From Luteimicrobium sp042670205 (GTDB taxonomy: Bacteria; Actinomycetota; Actinomycetes; Actinomycetales; Cellulomonadaceae), in the NCBI RefSeq assembly GCF_042670205.1, contig NZ_JBHUWD010000006.1, positions 62,001 through 126,000 on the forward strand: a DNA stretch of 64,000 nucleotides, read 5' to 3'. Positions 41,389 through 50,866 of this stretch are shown one piece after another. Position numbers and translations under genes: made by a program. The stretch's first letter is position 1, and every line of letters starts with the position of its first letter. The notes under the pieces were generated by a model. That model was not told the DNA's origin, did not search any database, and saw only the letters and a list, made by a program, of their open reading frames with translations.

Positions 41389-41478
41389 GTGTACGGGGCC
41401 GCGCGCAGCCCGGCGGCGGCCTCGGGGCCGGCGGCCCGCCCTCGGTGCAGCTGACCCGCTCGACCCACCCCGCCCGCC

Positions 41479-42051
41479 TCAGCCCGCCGCCCCCACGGCG
41501 GCCACGAGGCGGCCGAGCGTCGCGTCGACGTCGCCCGGGGCGCTCACCACCCGGTGCGTCCCGGGCCGCGTCGCGACGAGGCCCTCCACGGCGTCGGCGA
41601 GGACCCGGAGGCGCTCCACGGTCGGCGGTCCGTCCTCGAGCGCCGACCACGGGTCCGCGTCGCCGCTGCCGCTGCCGCCGGAGCCGCTCGCACCGATCCG
41701 GTCGGCGAGGCGCGCCGCGAGCTCCTCGGGCGAGGCGGTCAGCACCACCTCCACGAAGCGGGCCCCCGCGGCGGTCGCGAGGCCGTCCAGCTCCTCGACG
41801 AGCTCGGGCCGGACGAGGAGCTGCGGCACGACGACGTCGCCGCCGGACGACAGCTGCGCCCATGCCGCCGCGACCGCGAGCCGGCGAGCCCGCTGACCGG
41901 CCGCGAGGACGTCGTCCTGCCAGGCGCCGAGCAACGCCCGGAGCCGGTCGATGTCGAGGACGAGCGAGAGCGGCCGCGTGTCAGCCCACCGGCGCGCGAG
42001 CGTCGACTTGCCGGTGCCGGGAGCGCCGTTGAGGAGCAGGAGCGTCGGCAC
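41479..42051 (-). CDS. P-loop kinase-like AAA protein
   Basis: 190 residues from GTG 42051. Walker A GAPGTGKST is near residue 9, then LVLDIDRLRALLGAWQDD, the layout of small zeta-toxin/Npa1-like or gluconate-kinase-like P-loop phosphotransferases. A Gly/Ser-rich insert occurs near residue 125. The substrate is unknown. It sits four bases downstream of the Nudix-phosphatase gene on the same strand and is probably the third gene of the ppk operon. Confidence 0.75.
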   Translation of the reverse strand: MPTLLLLNGAPGTGKSTLARRWADTRPLSLVLDIDRLRALLGAWQDDVLAAGQRARRLAVAAAWAQLSSGGDVVVPQLLVRPELVEELDGLATAAGARFVEVVLTASPEELAARLADRIGASGSGGSGSGDADPWSALEDGPPTVERLRVLADAVEGLVATRPGTHRVVSAPGDVDATLGRLVAAVGAAG

Positions 42052-42055
42052 GGCG

Positions 42056-43153
42056 TCAGAGCGACGGGACGATGGTCTCGGCCGCCGCCACGCGGGGGCC
42101 CTTCGCGGTGAGCGCGACGTGCGCGATGAGCGCCTCGCCGGGCTCGAGGTAGGGGTCCTTGTGCGGGAGGGCGTCGGCGACGCTCCGACGCGTGTGCTCG
42201 GCCAGCACGTCGAGGACCGTCGGGAGCACCGGCCGGTGCGTGCACAGCACCGACGAGTGCTCCGCCTCGAGGAGCTCGCGGACCGTCGCGGCGACCCGCG
42301 CCGGGGACTTCTCGTGCTGCGCCTCCGTGAGCCGACCGCGCGGCCGTGGCGCGATCCCGGACGCCTGCGCGAAGGGCGCGACCGTCTGCGCGCAGCGGGA
42401 CCAGCGGCTCGTGACGACGTCGTGCACGCCGTACGCGGCGAGGACCGGCACGAGCGCCGCGGCCTGCGCCCAGCCCATGGGCGTGATGGGGCGCGCGTGC
42501 TCCTTGCCGGCCCACTGCGCGCGCGGCACCGCGCTCCCGTGCCGGGCCACCGCGACGGCGTGCGTCGCGAGCCGGTGGTGCGCGTGCGCGTCCAGCAGCG
42601 CGACGAGCGGCTGGCGGTCGGCCGTCCGCGTCAGACGCCGGGCCGCCTCCTCGACCCCGAGCCACTCGGTGTGGTCGATCTCGTGGGGGTCGACGGGTGC
42701 GACGGGGTGCCGGGCGCGGATCGACGGCCCGTCGGCGTCCGCGGCCGTGCGCGCGGCCCAGTAGTGCACCCGCTTCACCCGGCCGTCGGGCATGAGGTAC
42801 TGCAGCCCGGGCAGGGGCTGTCCGAGCACGACGGCGTGGCCCGTCTCCTCCTGGACCTCCCGGACGGCGGTCGTCGCCCGGGACTCGCCCGGGTCGACCT
42901 TGCCCTTGGGCCACGACCAGTCGTCGTACCGGGGCCGGTGCACGAGGAGCACCTGCAGCTCGTGCCGCCGCTCGCGCCACACCAGCGCGCCGGCGGCCTC
43001 GATGAGCCGCGAACGGGCCCGCGGCAGCGTGCCGTGCTGCACCATCTCGACGGGCGTGAGCACCGTGGGCCTCCGCGAGGTCGCCTTGCTCGGCTTGGGC
43101 GAGGAGTACGGCATCGAGAGCACCGTCGAGGCTGCGTCCGAGCCGCCCGTCAC
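42056..43153 (-). CDS. Nudix hydrolase fused to histidine phosphatase (MutT1-like)
   Basis: 365 residues from GTG 43153, which overlaps the ppk stop (GTGA). Residues about 45-190 are a Nudix domain with the box GKVDPGESRATTAVREVQEE. From about 215 follows a histidine-phosphatase domain with VARHGSAV. This is the architecture of mycobacterial MutT1, which sanitises 8-oxo-dGTP and hydrolyses diadenosine polyphosphates. Linkage to polyphosphate kinase fits a role in phosphoanhydride metabolism. Confidence 0.9.
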   Translation of the reverse strand: MTGGSDAASTVLSMPYSSPKPSKATSRRPTVLTPVEMVQHGTLPRARSRLIEAAGALVWRERRHELQVLLVHRPRYDDWSWPKGKVDPGESRATTAVREVQEETGHAVVLGQPLPGLQYLMPDGRVKRVHYWAARTAADADGPSIRARHPVAPVDPHEIDHTEWLGVEEAARRLTRTADRQPLVALLDAHAHHRLATHAVAVARHGSAVPRAQWAGKEHARPITPMGWAQAAALVPVLAAYGVHDVVTSRWSRCAQTVAPFAQASGIAPRPRGRLTEAQHEKSPARVAATVRELLEAEHSSVLCTHRPVLPTVLDVLAEHTRRSVADALPHKDPYLEPGEALIAHVALTAKGPRVAAAETIVPSL

Positions 43154-45489
43154 GAGCCGACCGTCCGCGCCGAGGACAGCTGGGCGCGCTGACGCTGGAT
43201 CAGCACGTCCTGCAGGTCGGCGAGGGGCTCGCCGTCCTCGGCGCGGTCGCGCCGCACCCACGTCCCGTCCGGGAGGAGGTGCCAGCTGCTCGTCGTGTCC
43301 GCGACGGACAGGTCGAACAGCTCGAGCAGCTCGTCGATCTGGCTGGGGTCCGTGAGCCGGACGAGGGCCTCCACGCGGCGGTCGAGGTTGCGGTGCATGA
43401 GGTCCGCGGAACCGATGAAGATCTCCGGGCCCGGCGCGACGCCGTCGGACGTGCCCGTGAGGCCGGGCTCGTCGGACGGCTGCCCGCCCGAGTTCGCGAA
43501 CGCGTACACGCGCGCGTGCTCGAGGTAGCGGCCCAGGATCGACCGGACCCGGATCGTCTCCGAGAGCCCCGGCACGCCCGCCCGGAGCGCACAGATGCCC
43601 CGCACGACCAGGTCGACCGAGACGCCCGCCTGCGACGCACGGTAGAGCGCGTCGATCGTGGCCTCGTCGACGACGGAGTTCACCTTGATCTTGATCCACG
43701 CCTCGCGGCCCTCGAGCGCGGCCCGCCGCTCGCGCTCGATCCGCTCGATCAGCCCCAGCCGGACCGCGCGGGGCGCCACCAGCAGCCGGTGGAACGTCGT
43801 CCGCGGCGCGTAGCCCGAGAGCTGGTTGAACAGGCGCGTGAGGTCCTGCCCCACGTCGGGGTCGCACGTGAGCAGCCCGAGGTCCGTGTAGAGGCGGGCC
43901 GTCTTCGGGTTGTAGTTGCCGGTACCGACGTGGCAGTAGCGCCGCAGCGACCCGTCGGGCTCCTGGCGGACGACGAGCGCCAGCTTGCAGTGCGTCTTCA
44001 GCCCGACGATCCCGTAGACCACGTGCACGCCCGCCTGCTCGAGCTTGCGCGCCCACTCGATGTTCGCCTGCTCGTCGAACCGCGCCTTGATCTCGACGAG
44101 CGCCAGCACCTGCTTGCCCGCCTGGGCGGCGTCGATGAGCGCGTCGACGATGGGGGAGTCGCCCGAGGTGCGGTACAGCGTCTGCTTGATCGCGAGCACG
44201 TGCGGGTCGGCGGCCGCCTGCTGGACGAACGTCTGCACCGACGTCGAGAACGAGTCGTACGGGTGGTGGAGCAGGATGTCCTGCTCGCGGATCGCCGCGA
44301 AGATGTCCGTCGGCAGGGCGGACTCGACCTCCGCCAGGAGCCGGTGCGTCGTCGGGACGAAGCGCGGGTAGTGCAGCTCCGGCCGCTCGAGGTCGGCGAT
44401 GAGGTTGAGGCCGGTGAGGTCCAGCGGCGCCGGGAGCGTGTAGACCTCGGACGCGTCCATGCCGAGCTCACGGATCAGCAGCTCACGGATGCGCGGGCTG
44501 ATGCCCTCGGCGAGCTCGAGGCGCACCGGCGGGCCGAAGCGGCGGCGCAGCAGCTCCTTCTCCATCGCCTTGAGGAGGTTCTCCGCGTCGTCCTCCTCGA
44601 CCTCCACGTCCTCGTTGCGCGTCACGCGGAACGTGTGGAACTCGAGCACCTCCATGCCCGGGAACAGGTGGTCGAGGTGCTGGCCGATGACCTCCTCGAG
44701 CGGCACGAACGACGTCGGGCCCTTGTCCGGGTCCGCGGTCTGCGTGCTCGGCGCGGACGGACGGCCGCGCGCGTCGACCGCGATGAACCGCGGCAGCAGC
44801 GGCGGGACCTTCACCCGGGCGAAGTGCTCCTTGCCCGTCGCCGGGTTCACGACGACGACCGCCAGGTTGAGCGACAGCCCCGAGATGTAGGGGAACGGGT
44901 GTGCCGGGTCGACGGCCAGCGGCGTGAGCACCGGGAAGATCTGCTTGCGGAAGTACTTGCGCAGCCGGTCCTGCTCGTGGTCCGACAGCTCGTCCCAGTG
45001 CACGAGCGTGATGCCCTCGCCGACCAGAGCCGGCTGCACCTGCTCGCGGAACACGCGCGCGTGCTGGGCCATGTGCGCGTGCGCGTGCTCGCTGATGGCC
45101 TCCAGCACCTGGTGCGGGGACAGGCCCGACGCCGCCGTCATAGCGATGCCCGTCGCGATGCGACGCTTCAGGCCTGCCACGCGGACCATGAAGAACTCGT
45201 CGAGGTTCGACGCCACGATCGCCAGGAACCGCACCCGTTCCAGGAGCGGGAGGGAGTCGTCCTCCGCGAGCTCCAGGACGCGCCGGTTGAAGGCCAGCCA
45301 GCTGACCTCGCGGTCGAGGAAGCGGTCGTCGGGCAGGTCGGGGAGCAGCTCCCCGTCGTGCTCGGGCCCCGCGCCGGCCGCGAGCGCGTGCCCGCTCACG
45401 TCGTCCGCGATGTGCTCGGCGATGTGGGCGGCCAGCTCGGGCTCGAGCGTCGCCTGGGTCGATCCGGCGGTTCCGGTGGCGTCGTCCAT
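43150..45489 (-). CDS. ppk1: Polyphosphate kinase 1
   Basis: 779 residues from ATG 45489; the longer upstream frame overlaps another gene and is rejected. N-terminal DRFLDREVSWLAFNRRVLELA and NLDEFFMVRVAGL, then HHPYDSFSTSVQTF, KQTLYRTSGDSPIV, EIKARFDEQANI, the phosphorylated His in VGLKTHCKLALVV and HVGTGNYN identify PPK1. It reversibly makes polyphosphate from ATP. It is followed by mutT1-like and P-loop kinase genes in one operon, close to the Pit system. Confidence 0.95.
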   Translation of the reverse strand: MDDATGTAGSTQATLEPELAAHIAEHIADDVSGHALAAGAGPEHDGELLPDLPDDRFLDREVSWLAFNRRVLELAEDDSLPLLERVRFLAIVASNLDEFFMVRVAGLKRRIATGIAMTAASGLSPHQVLEAISEHAHAHMAQHARVFREQVQPALVGEGITLVHWDELSDHEQDRLRKYFRKQIFPVLTPLAVDPAHPFPYISGLSLNLAVVVVNPATGKEHFARVKVPPLLPRFIAVDARGRPSAPSTQTADPDKGPTSFVPLEEVIGQHLDHLFPGMEVLEFHTFRVTRNEDVEVEEDDAENLLKAMEKELLRRRFGPPVRLELAEGISPRIRELLIRELGMDASEVYTLPAPLDLTGLNLIADLERPELHYPRFVPTTHRLLAEVESALPTDIFAAIREQDILLHHPYDSFSTSVQTFVQQAAADPHVLAIKQTLYRTSGDSPIVDALIDAAQAGKQVLALVEIKARFDEQANIEWARKLEQAGVHVVYGIVGLKTHCKLALVVRQEPDGSLRRYCHVGTGNYNPKTARLYTDLGLLTCDPDVGQDLTRLFNQLSGYAPRTTFHRLLVAPRAVRLGLIERIERERRAALEGREAWIKIKVNSVVDEATIDALYRASQAGVSVDLVVRGICALRAGVPGLSETIRVRSILGRYLEHARVYAFANSGGQPSDEPGLTGTSDGVAPGPEIFIGSADLMHRNLDRRVEALVRLTDPSQIDELLELFDLSVADTTSSWHLLPDGTWVRRDRAEDGEPLADLQDVLIQRQRAQLSSARTVGS

Positions 45490-45578
45490 GCCCTCATGGT
45501 GGCACCGAATCGTGAACGCCGGGTGACGTGGCTCACGGCGCCCGTCTCCGGGAGCGCCCCACCTGCCAGGATGGTGGC

Positions 45579-45984
45579 ATGGCGCGCGTGGAACGGCTGG
45601 AGACGACGGTGCAGCTCGTCGACACAGCCCCCGACGGGCGGTCGTACTCGGTGCATGCACGGCTCGACGCCGTCCTCGACGACGGGCCGCCGCGTCGTCC
45701 TGCTCGACGACCGCGGGTGGAGCACGTCCGACCCGCCCGGCACGTGGGACCGCGCCCGGAAAGCAGAGCTCGAGGAGACCGCGCGCGTCGTCGTCGGGCC
45801 GGACGAGCCGGTCCACCGGGAGACGTACGACGAGGCGGCGACGCAGCACTGCTCGCTGCTCGCCTGGGTCCTCGACCACGCGGGGACCCCCGGCGACGAC
45901 ACGCCGACCGACCCGACCATGCTGGCCGCCCTGCCGCACGACGTCGTCCTCGACCAGCGGCTGCTCGCGCGCGTCGGGCGCTGA
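45579..45984 (+). pseudogene. Small conserved protein disrupted by a one-base frameshift
   Basis: From ATG 45579 the frame reads MARVERLETTVQLVD to HARLDAVLDDG. It then loses sense; continuation in another frame (VVLLDDRGWSTSDPPG to LDQRLLARVGR) ends at 45984. A single extra base within the GC run at about 45684-45694 restores one 134-residue frame. It is either a true mutation or a sequencing indel. Function is unknown. It lies divergent from ppk1 and convergent with the Lrp regulator. Confidence 0.65.
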
Positions 45985-46002
45985 GGCCGGCCGCCCGCGC
46001 GC

Positions 46003-46557
46003 TCAGGTGAGGGGGCCGCGGAGCTCGTCGAACCCGTCGGCGTCGCTCCAGTGGTCGAGCCCGCGGAGGTGGTCGAAGACGATCTGCGTGTGCGTCGACG
46101 CGACCACCGGGTCGCTCGACAGCGGACCCGCCACGAAGTCGCGGAGCTGCTCGGGCGACGTCGTGACCACGCGGACGAGGAAGTCGTCCTGGCCACCCAC
46201 GAAGAACACGTCGAGCACGTTGGGATGGCGGACCATCTTCGCGGCGAACGTCTTGATGACGGTCCGCGCCTGCGCCCGCAGCCGCACCGAGATGATGGCC
46301 TGGAGCGGCAGCCCGACGGCGCGGTAGTCGACGTCCGCATGGGACGCGCCGAGGACGCCCGCCTCGCGCAGCGTGCGGACGCGCGCGTGCGTCGTCGACG
46401 GCGCGACGTGGAGGCGCTCCGCCAGCGCGGCGTTCGTGAGGTCCGCGTCGCGGGCCAGCTCCCAGAGGATCTGCTCGTCGAGGTCGTCGAGGCCGGGCGT
46501 CGTCCCCGGCCGAACGGGTCCGCCCCCGGAGCCCTGCTCCGCGCGCCGTCGTGGCAT
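46003..46557 (-). CDS. Lrp/AsnC-family regulator (AldR-like)
   Basis: 184 residues from ATG 46557. The helix-turn-helix is in LDDLDEQILWELARDADLTNAALAERLHVAPSTTHARVRTLREAGVL, followed by the RAM amino-acid-binding domain (VRLRAQARTVIKTFAAKMVRHPNVLDVFFVGGQDDFLVRV). It is divergent from alanine dehydrogenase. In mycobacteria this pair is AldR-Ald, where alanine relieves or switches regulation. Two short palindromes in the shared region fit such control. Confidence 0.88.
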   Translation of the reverse strand: MPRRRAEQGSGGGPVRPGTTPGLDDLDEQILWELARDADLTNAALAERLHVAPSTTHARVRTLREAGVLGASHADVDYRAVGLPLQAIISVRLRAQARTVIKTFAAKMVRHPNVLDVFFVGGQDDFLVRVVTTSPEQLRDFVAGPLSSDPVVASTHTQIVFDHLRGLDHWSDADGFDELRGPLT

Positions 46558-46582
46558 CTTCTGCGCTCCTCGGGGGCTTCGT

Positions 46583-46621
46583 CGAAGGATCTTCGGTAGC
46601 GGCCCGTGGAACGGGACGTTC
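46583..46621. promoter_or_regulatory. Paired palindromes between the Lrp-type regulator and ald
   Basis: CGAAG-N3-CTTCG (46583-46595) and GAACG-N3-CGTTC (46609-46621). Both are 13 bases long with a 3-base centre; the centres are 26 bases apart, about 2.5 helical turns. Their position suggests AldR-like binding. Confidence 0.45.
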
Positions 46622-46694
46622 TTCCTAGTGTGGCGCGTATCACCAGGCGATGCCGGGCGCCACGTCGTCCGGCCAGGTCGACGAGGGAGTCGTC

Positions 46695-47795
46695 ATGCGT
46701 ATCGGAGTGCCCACCGAGGTCAAGGACCACGAGGGCCGCGTCGCCCTCACGCCCGCGGGCGCGCACGACCTCGTGCGCGCGGGCCACACCGTCGTCGTCC
46801 AGCGGGGCGCCGGGCTCGGCTCGGCCCTGCCCGACGACGCCTACACGGCGGTCGGCGCCCGCCTGGGTTCCGTCGACGACGCCTGGGGCCAAGAGCTCGT
46901 CCTCAAGGTCAAGGAGCCCGTCGCGTCCGAGTACGCGCACCTCCGGCCTGACCTCACGCTCTTCACCTACCTGCACCTCGCCGCGGACCTGCCGCTCGTC
47001 GACGCGCTCGTCAGGTCCCGCACGACGGCGCTCGCGTACGAGACCGTGCAGCTCCCCGACGGCAGCCTGCCGCTTCTCGCCCCCATGAGCGAGGTCGCGG
47101 GGCGCATGTCGGTGGTCGCGGGGGCGTACCACCTGCTCGGCCCGCAGGGCGGGTCGGGCACCCTGCTCGGCGGGGTCCCCGGCGTCCGGCCGGGGCACGT
47201 CGCGATCCTCGGCGGCGGGACCGCGGGGCTCGAGGCCGCGCGGCAGGCCGTCGCGCTCGGCGCCCGGACCACCGTGCTCGACCTGTCGCTGCCGCGGCTG
47301 CGCGAGATCGACGCGATGTTCCAGGGCCGCGTCGCGACCGTCGCGTCGAGCGCCTACGAGGTGGAGCGGACCCTGCTCGACGCCGACCTCGTCGTCGGGG
47401 CCGTCCTCGTGCCCGGGGCACGCGCACCGCGCCTCGTCAGCCACGAGCTCGTCGCCCGCATGAAGCCCGGAAGCGTGCTCGTCGACATCGCGATCGACCA
47501 GGGCGGGTGCTTCGAGGACTCCCACCCGACGACGCACGCCGACCCCACGTTCCTCGTCGAGGGCTCCGTCTTCTCCTGCGTCGCGAACATGCCGGGCGCG
47601 GCCGCCGCGACCGCGACGCCCGCCCTCACCAACGCGACCCTCCCGTACGTCCGCGAGCTCGCGGGGCGGGGCTGGCGGGCCGCTGTCGCCGACGACCCCG
47701 CCCTCGCCCACGGCCTCAGCACGGTCGACGGGGAGGTCGTGCACCCGGCCGTGGCCGCCGCCGTCGGGCGGAGAGGGACGACCGTCCCGGCCTGA
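46695..47795 (+). CDS. ald: Alanine dehydrogenase
   Basis: 366 residues from ATG 46695. RIGVPTEVKDHEGRVALTP opens the family; catalytic Lys is in LVLKVKEPV and His in FTYLHLAADLPLV. The NAD-binding loop GGGTAGLEAARQAVALGA follows near residue 176. It interconverts alanine with pyruvate and ammonium, so it can assimilate or release nitrogen. It is divergent from an Lrp/AsnC regulator and followed by a long perfect hairpin. Confidence 0.94.
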   Translation: MRIGVPTEVKDHEGRVALTPAGAHDLVRAGHTVVVQRGAGLGSALPDDAYTAVGARLGSVDDAWGQELVLKVKEPVASEYAHLRPDLTLFTYLHLAADLPLVDALVRSRTTALAYETVQLPDGSLPLLAPMSEVAGRMSVVAGAYHLLGPQGGSGTLLGGVPGVRPGHVAILGGGTAGLEAARQAVALGARTTVLDLSLPRLREIDAMFQGRVATVASSAYEVERTLLDADLVVGAVLVPGARAPRLVSHELVARMKPGSVLVDIAIDQGGCFEDSHPTTHADPTFLVEGSVFSCVANMPGAAAATATPALTNATLPYVRELAGRGWRAAVADDPALAHGLSTVDGEVVHPAVAAAVGRRGTTVPA

Positions 47796-47827
47796 GCCGG
47801 CGGGTGATCGCGCGGCGGACAGTACGC

Positions 47828-47884
47828 CGAGAGGCGTGAATCCGTTCCTCGGAGCGGTTCTGAGGAACGGATTCACGCCTCTCG
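47828..47884. terminator. 23-bp perfect inverted repeat, probable bidirectional terminator
   Basis: Arms 47828-47850 and 47862-47884 are perfect complements around an 11-nt loop. It lies between convergent ald and the aldo/keto reductase. The stem is longer than a typical terminator and lacks a T tract, so a REP-like element is an alternative. Confidence 0.65.
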
Positions 47885-47897
47885 ACGTGCCGGGAGA

Positions 47898-48845
<948 letters not shown>

Positions 48846-48856
48846 GGTGCTCCGAT

Positions 48857-48880
48857 GCTCCTGAGGTCGCTCCTGAGGTC
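48857..48880. repeat. Perfect tandem 12-bp duplication in the leader of the aldo/keto reductase
   Basis: GCTCCTGAGGTC occurs twice head to tail (48857-48868 and 48869-48880). On the coding strand each copy contains AGGAG, so the duplication creates two extra ribosome-binding-like sequences upstream of the proximal GGAG. Confidence 0.7.
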
Positions 48881-48958
48881 CCCTGCCACCAGGCGGCAAC
48901 CACGAAGCCGGGGCAACCTTTCCCGGCAACGCACCGGAGAGACGTGGCGTGCGTCACA

Positions 48959-48994
48959 CGGGGCTGCGCGAGCGGGCGTGCCCGCGCAGCCCCG
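48959..48994. terminator. Hairpin terminator after hsp20
   Basis: CGGGGCTGCGCG at 48959-48970 pairs perfectly with 48983-48994 across a 12-nt loop, 11 bases downstream of the hsp20 stop codon. Confidence 0.65.
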
Positions 48995-49005
48995 TGCGCG
49001 ACACG

Positions 49006-49506
49006 TCAGGCCTGTGGGGCCTCGGGCGCCTCGTCCGCCGCGGTCGCGGTCGGCTCGGCGGCGGCGGGCTCGTCGTCGGTCTCGACGGTCACCTTGTGGG
49101 TGGTCGGGCCGGCGAGCACGCCGCCGACGGTGACGGTGAGGACGCCGGCGTGGTAGCGCGCGACCACGTCCTCGCCGGACGCGGCGCGAGGCAGCGTCAC
49201 CACGCGGCGGAACGACCCGTACCGGGTCTCGCGGACCCGCTGCGCGTCGGGCCCGGTGGTGCGGGCGTCCTTGCGCTCGCCCGAGACGACCAGGCGGCGG
49301 CCCTGGACCTCGACCGACACGTCGGTCTTCGGGTCGACGCCGGGCAGGTCGAAGCGGGCGACGAGGTCGTCGCCGTCGCGGTAGACGTCGGCGGCCGGGG
49401 AGAAGGCGTCGGCCTCGCGGCGGGCGGCCGGGCGGGTGGCGCGACCGGCCCACAGGTCGCGGAACAGGCGGTCGACGTCGGTGTAGCCGGTGAGCGTTGC
49501 GGTCAT
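49006..49506 (-). CDS. Hsp20/alpha-crystallin small heat-shock protein
   Basis: 166 residues. The alpha-crystallin domain runs about 35-135: AADVYRDGDDLVARFDLPGV, VQGRRLVVSGERK, RYGSFRRVVTLP and the beta-strand YHAGVLTVTV. The C-terminal tail is acidic and rich in Ala, Glu and Pro. It holds unfolding proteins as oligomers. A HAIR element 52 bases before the ATG predicts repression by HspR, whose gene is not in this window. Confidence 0.92.
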   Translation of the reverse strand: MTATLTGYTDVDRLFRDLWAGRATRPAARREADAFSPAADVYRDGDDLVARFDLPGVDPKTDVSVEVQGRRLVVSGERKDARTTGPDAQRVRETRYGSFRRVVTLPRAASGEDVVARYHAGVLTVTVGGVLAGPTTHKVTVETDDEPAAAEPTATAADEAPEAPQA

Positions 49507-49557
49507 GGTGGTCTCCTTCGTCGGGGGCCGGGGCGGCCCCTGTCTGACCACGACAAC

Positions 49558-49578
49558 CTTGAGCGGAGGTCGCTCAAT
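49558..49578. promoter_or_regulatory. HAIR element (HspR binding site)
   Basis: CTTGAGC-N7-GCTCAAT closely matches the HspR-associated inverted repeat CTTGAGT-N7-ACTCAAG, placed 52 bases upstream of the hsp20 start. Confidence 0.75.
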
Positions 49579-49616
49579 CCCGGTTCGGGTACGCCCAGGA
49601 CGAACGTGAGGACGCG

Positions 49617-50771
49617 CTACCGCTTCGACGCGCGGTACCCGTCCGCCTGCGCGGCGGCCTCGGTCGCGAAGCACGCCTCCGGCTTGGTGGCGTCGTAGGA
49701 CGCGCCCGTCGGCAGGTGGTAGAGGTGGCTCGACTCGTTGCCCTTGATGGGCGCCCAGCTCGGGCAGTCGTACGCCGAGATCGGGGCCGCGACCGCGGGG
49801 TGCTCCGTGGCGGGCTTCGACGTGCCCGACGACGGCGCGGCCTGGGAGGTGCCGGACGGCCCCTTCTGCGTCACGACCTTCACGCCCACGAGGCCGCCCA
49901 CGGGGACGCGCTGCGTCGGGCACGTGTCGAGGATCCGCGTGATCGCTGCCTTCTCGGCGGTCGTGACCCACAGGTGGTAGCGGTGCTTGACCGCAACCTG
50001 CCTTGCGACGTAGCCGCACCGGACGGCCTTGCTGGGCGGGAGCCACGTCGCGGCGTCCCCGTCGGACTTCTGGCCGTTGAGCGGCCCGTCGACGGCGAGC
50101 AGGTTGAGCGGGTCGTTGGCGAGGAGCTCGCGGGTCGCGGGGGAGAGCTGCTGCGCGCCCGTGCGCCAGGCGTCGCCGAGCGGGACGACGTGGTCGATCT
50201 GCACGGCCGACGACGTCGCCTGGCCGCGCGTGAACGCGATGCTGCGGCCCGAGTACGGGTCGGGGAGCGTGCCCGTCAGGACGATGCAGTCGTGCGTCCC
50301 GGCCTTGAACGTCGTGCTGTCGAGGTCGCGCGCGAGGATGTCGTTGCGGGTGTCGCAGCCGTTGTTGTCGACGTCCTTCCACGCCGGCCCGAACTGCTCG
50401 CGCGTGTAGCCGGTCATCGCGGCACGGCCCTTCACCGGGAGCGTCGCGAGGACCGCGAGCGCCGTCGTGGCACCGGGCTTCGTGCCCGACGACGCCTCGG
50501 ACGCGTGCGTCGTGGCGGGCCGTGGGGCGGGTTTCGCCGTCGACTCGGGGCTGGGCCGCGAAGTCGTGCCGACGGATGTCGTCGTGGCGCTGCTCGGCTC
50601 GTGAGCCGCGGTCCCGCCCGCGGCGTCGACGCTGGTGCACGCCGTCGTGGTGGCGAGGACGCCGGCCACCCCGACGGTGACGAGACCGCCCAGCCGGCGA
50701 CGGCTCCACGATGGCCGTCGGTCGGTTCGGTCGGGGGCGCTCGCTCGGGTCACCTGAACAGTGTGGGGCAT
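49617..50771 (-). CDS. Secreted lipoprotein nuclease-like protein (DUF1524 HNH) with C-terminal sunset-like domain
   Basis: 384 residues from ATG 50771. A signal with RRR, hydrophobic VTVGVAGVLA and a lipobox Cys near residue 45 is followed by a Ser/Thr/Pro linker. The HNH-type DUF1524 domain spans about 130-290 with DHVVPLGDAW and NDPLNLLAVDGPLNGQKSD. The C-terminal 50 residues form a sunset-like module (CPSWAPIKGNESSHLYHLP, then PEACFATEAAAQADGYRASKR). It is probably an extracellular nuclease. The next gene upstream ends in a related module. Confidence 0.8.
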   Translation of the reverse strand: MPHTVQVTRASAPDRTDRRPSWSRRRLGGLVTVGVAGVLATTTACTSVDAAGGTAAHEPSSATTTSVGTTSRPSPESTAKPAPRPATTHASEASSGTKPGATTALAVLATLPVKGRAAMTGYTREQFGPAWKDVDNNGCDTRNDILARDLDSTTFKAGTHDCIVLTGTLPDPYSGRSIAFTRGQATSSAVQIDHVVPLGDAWRTGAQQLSPATRELLANDPLNLLAVDGPLNGQKSDGDAATWLPPSKAVRCGYVARQVAVKHRYHLWVTTAEKAAITRILDTCPTQRVPVGGLVGVKVVTQKGPSGTSQAAPSSGTSKPATEHPAVAAPISAYDCPSWAPIKGNESSHLYHLPTGASYDATKPEACFATEAAAQADGYRASKR

Positions 50772-50866
50772 CCGTCCCACACGCGGGGTCGCGGTCAGCC
50801 CCCGGGCAGCAGGTGGGCCCGTGACGGACTCGTCCGCGACGTTCGCGGCGGCGGCGTGCGTGGCGT

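Noticed and set aside
48846..48958. A riboswitch upstream of the aldo/keto reductase
   Set aside because: CCGGG/CCCGG stems and the tandem repeat are present, but no conserved riboswitch core was recognised, and hsp20 termination explains part of the structure.
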